Of a DNA stretch of 15,515 bases, positions 14,183-15,515 are shown in pieces. The position numbers and the translations under genes are program-made. The first letter of the stretch is position 1. Every line of letters begins with the position of its first letter. The notes under the pieces were generated by a model. That model ran no database searches. It saw only the letters and a program-made list of their open reading frames with translations, and had not been told where the DNA came from. Source of the stretch: an uncultured Leuconostoc sp. (GTDB lineage: Bacteria; Bacillota; Bacilli; Lactobacillales; Lactobacillaceae); assembly GCA_900554745.1 (NCBI GenBank), contig USIU01000012.1, positions 1 through 15,515 on the forward strand, in the 5' to 3' direction.

Positions 14183-14633
14183 TGTCTGTTCCCCCTTCCA
14201 ATCGATTCAAAATATTTTTAATATAACGCCTCGAAACCGTCACACGTTGACCGTTTGTTAAATACCCATAATAATTCCCAGAAAAAGCCGCTGCCATCCG
14301 ATCCAACGCATCGATATTAATGGCCATTGACTTAGATATTTGGACAAATAAATGCGCTGTATCATCCGCTAAAAATTGCTTGAGCGTTTTTCGGGTAATG
14401 AGTTGTTGCTGGTGTAAACTGATGGTGAGTTCATTACCTAAACTTTCAACCCATAAAATATCTGCAAGTGCGACAACTTGGAGTTGCTCAGCTGTTTTAA
14501 TCACCCTTTTCCTAGCCTCAACTGGATTGGTGTCTAATTTTGCCGCGACAGCTGTCAACTGCGTGAGATCTGGCCCGGATATCACCGCCAGAATATCTGA
14601 TAATGTGTTGTCGACAGTGAGTTTAATTTCCAT
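14169..14633 (-). CDS. LytTR DNA-binding domain regulator
   Basis: A transcription factor of 154 residues. The C-terminal part, about 50-147, is a LytTR domain: ALADILWVESLGNELTI, the LFVQISKSMAINIDAL core, and the closing GQRVTVSRRYIKNI. The first 45 residues resemble the short N-terminal extension seen in stand-alone LytTR proteins; there is no phospho-receiver domain, so control is not by a histidine kinase. The frame opens at ATG 14651, but ATG at 14633 has GAGG eight bases upstream while the first ATG has no ribosome site, so the shorter form is chosen. Located between an ABC-2 permease gene and a DUF3021 gene on one strand. Confidence 0.88.
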   Translation of the reverse strand: MEIKLTVDNTLSDILAVISGPDLTQLTAVAAKLDTNPVEARKRVIKTAEQLQVVALADILWVESLGNELTISLHQQQLITRKTLKQFLADDTAHLFVQISKSMAINIDALDRMAAAFSGNYYGYLTNGQRVTVSRRYIKNILNRLEGGTDNDAV

Positions 14634-14672
14634 GCCTTTTTCCTCGTTCATGTCTTGAGTTGATTACACCCC

Positions 14673-14681
14673 ATTTTACCA
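14673..14681 (-). promoter_or_regulatory. Possible extended -10 promoter before the LytTR gene
   Basis: Minus strand TGGTAAAAT, 40 bases before the chosen start, just after the permease stop. Eleven bases (TGGTAAAATGG) are identical to the element upstream of topB. No convincing -35. Confidence 0.35.
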
Positions 14682-14689
14682 AATCATCC

Positions 14690-15436
14690 TCATACAGGTC
14701 GCTTTTTGAGGTGACGATAACGCTTAGCCAAACCATACAAGGCAAAAGTAATCAGGATAAAGACACCCATTTGCAAGAGTGCGTCTTGAAAACCAGCCAG
14801 TTGCTGCCCTTGCCACTGTGCCCGCAACGTCTCACGAAAGATTTTAAAGGGAATCCAGCGGCTCAATTGTGTGACACCTGCTGGCACTTGTGAAACGCCC
14901 ATGCTGCCAGTGGTAAACGCAATACCAAAATAGCACATCATGGCAATCCCTTGAATCATGTTAAACCCTTCAAACACCTGCGCAATGGCGAAAGCGAGCA
15001 AATAAAGGCCACCAGCTAAACAAATCATACTCAGATAAATCATTGCCAAAGCCAACAAACTTAGTTTTGGCAGCGGCAGTATCTGGCTTAACACCACCCA
15101 ATATAACGTCGTCATACTTAAAACTAACAGCAGCACCGCGATAAACTTCGCTAGGAGTTGTCGGGTCAGTGTGTAGCCAAAAAGGACCAATCGATTCGTA
15201 ATGCCACTTGTCATATCACGGGCAAAACTAATGGTAAAAGGCAAAATGACCAACCCCAGTGGTACCATTGGTAGCAACGTGACAAATACGCCTTTAGCGG
15301 TTGCTTGGTCAAGCGCGGCATGACCAGTAGCATGGTAGTTGCTCAAAACGAGCACCAAGGGTAAGACCCCACCAACAATCATCGCAATGGGATAACCCAA
15401 CGTATTTTTTAATTCAAATCTGATATAAGCCCACAT
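14690..15436 (-). CDS. ABC-2 type transporter permease
   Basis: A 248-residue membrane protein with six hydrophobic segments at about 13-32, 50-70, 95-118, 127-151, 158-178 and 222-240, the arrangement of ABC-2 exporters. The cytoplasmic stretch after the second helix (FARDMTSGITNRLVLFGYT, 71-89) is the coupling segment that contacts the ATPase in this family. Such permeases export lipids, peptides or drugs; the substrate is not visible. An open frame ending three bases upstream, running off the window, is likely its ATPase. Downstream lie the LytTR and DUF3021 genes, a common arrangement of transporter plus LytTR-type control. Confidence 0.88.
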   Translation of the reverse strand: MWAYIRFELKNTLGYPIAMIVGGVLPLVLVLSNYHATGHAALDQATAKGVFVTLLPMVPLGLVILPFTISFARDMTSGITNRLVLFGYTLTRQLLAKFIAVLLLVLSMTTLYWVVLSQILPLPKLSLLALAMIYLSMICLAGGLYLLAFAIAQVFEGFNMIQGIAMMCYFGIAFTTGSMGVSQVPAGVTQLSRWIPFKIFRETLRAQWQGQQLAGFQDALLQMGVFILITFALYGLAKRYRHLKKRPV

Positions 15437-15438
15437 GA

Positions 15439-15515
15439 TTAGTCCGCCTTTACTGTTTGTTGTAACGCCAACACGTTGAGATAGATTAGAGTAAGATTCA
15501 AGCGTGTCGCTGTAA
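15439..15515 (-). CDS. 3' end of an upstream gene, probably the ABC ATPase
   Basis: A frame of 24 codons is open from the right edge and stops with TAA at 15441-15439, two bases before the permease ATG. The AAGG of its last codons (in GTA AAG GCG) forms the permease ribosome site. The fragment holds no diagnostic motif, so the ATPase assignment rests only on position next to an ABC-2 permease. Confidence 0.45.
   Translation of the reverse strand, partial: TATRLNLTLIYLNVLALQQTVKAD

Noticed and set aside
1..15515. CRISPR array, insertion sequence or phage remnant
   Set aside because: I see no regularly spaced repeats, transposase-like proteins, terminal inverted repeats or phage genes; all frames are accounted for by ordinary genes.

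Overview
The window looks like ordinary chromosome of a low- to mid-GC Gram-positive lactic acid bacterium. Strong AGGAGG-type ribosome binding sites, sigma-A style promoters, U-tract terminators, a tRNA without encoded CCA and a LytTR/DUF3021 pair all point to Lactobacillales. The gene content fits Leuconostocaceae such as Weissella, but that genus-level guess is inference. I see no prophage, insertion sequence, CRISPR array or integrated element. No clearly new multi-gene system was found; the most interesting material is regulatory.

Layout. (1) 1-1290: the 3' end of metN and all of metI, part of a methionine ABC importer, closed by a hairpin shared with the converging gene. (2) 1327-3299, minus strand: nagA followed by a GntR/UTRA regulator (NagR-like) with a one-base stop/start overlap. 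Their promoter carries a NagR-type operator inside its spacer. (3) 3302-3894, minus: a YutG/PgpA-like gene with its own promoter and terminator. (4) 3910-4053, plus: a single tRNA-Gln(CUG) unit. (5) 4080-5474, minus: a glutathione-reductase-like flavoprotein. (6) 5513-9159, plus: a TPP-riboswitch operon, ykoE-ykoD-ykoC-tenA, for uptake and salvage of thiamine pyrimidine. (7) 9158-10579, minus, and 10597-11622, plus: a DHA2-type exporter and a DyP heme peroxidase read divergently from mirror-image promoters around a Fur/PerR-like box. (8) 11645-15515, minus: end of a probable ABC ATPase gene, ABC-2 permease, LytTR regulator, DUF3021 membrane protein, then topB (topoisomerase III).

How the parts work together. 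GlcNAc-6-phosphate catabolism (nagA) appears to be controlled by its own downstream regulator. The thiamine operon couples an ECF importer (S, A and T parts) to TenA, which recovers HMP from degraded thiamine, all under TPP control. The DyP/exporter pair may answer to metal or peroxide stress. The ABC-LytTR-DUF3021 cluster looks like an export system with its own LytTR-type regulation. Genes are tightly packed: three stop codons lie inside or touch terminator hairpins.
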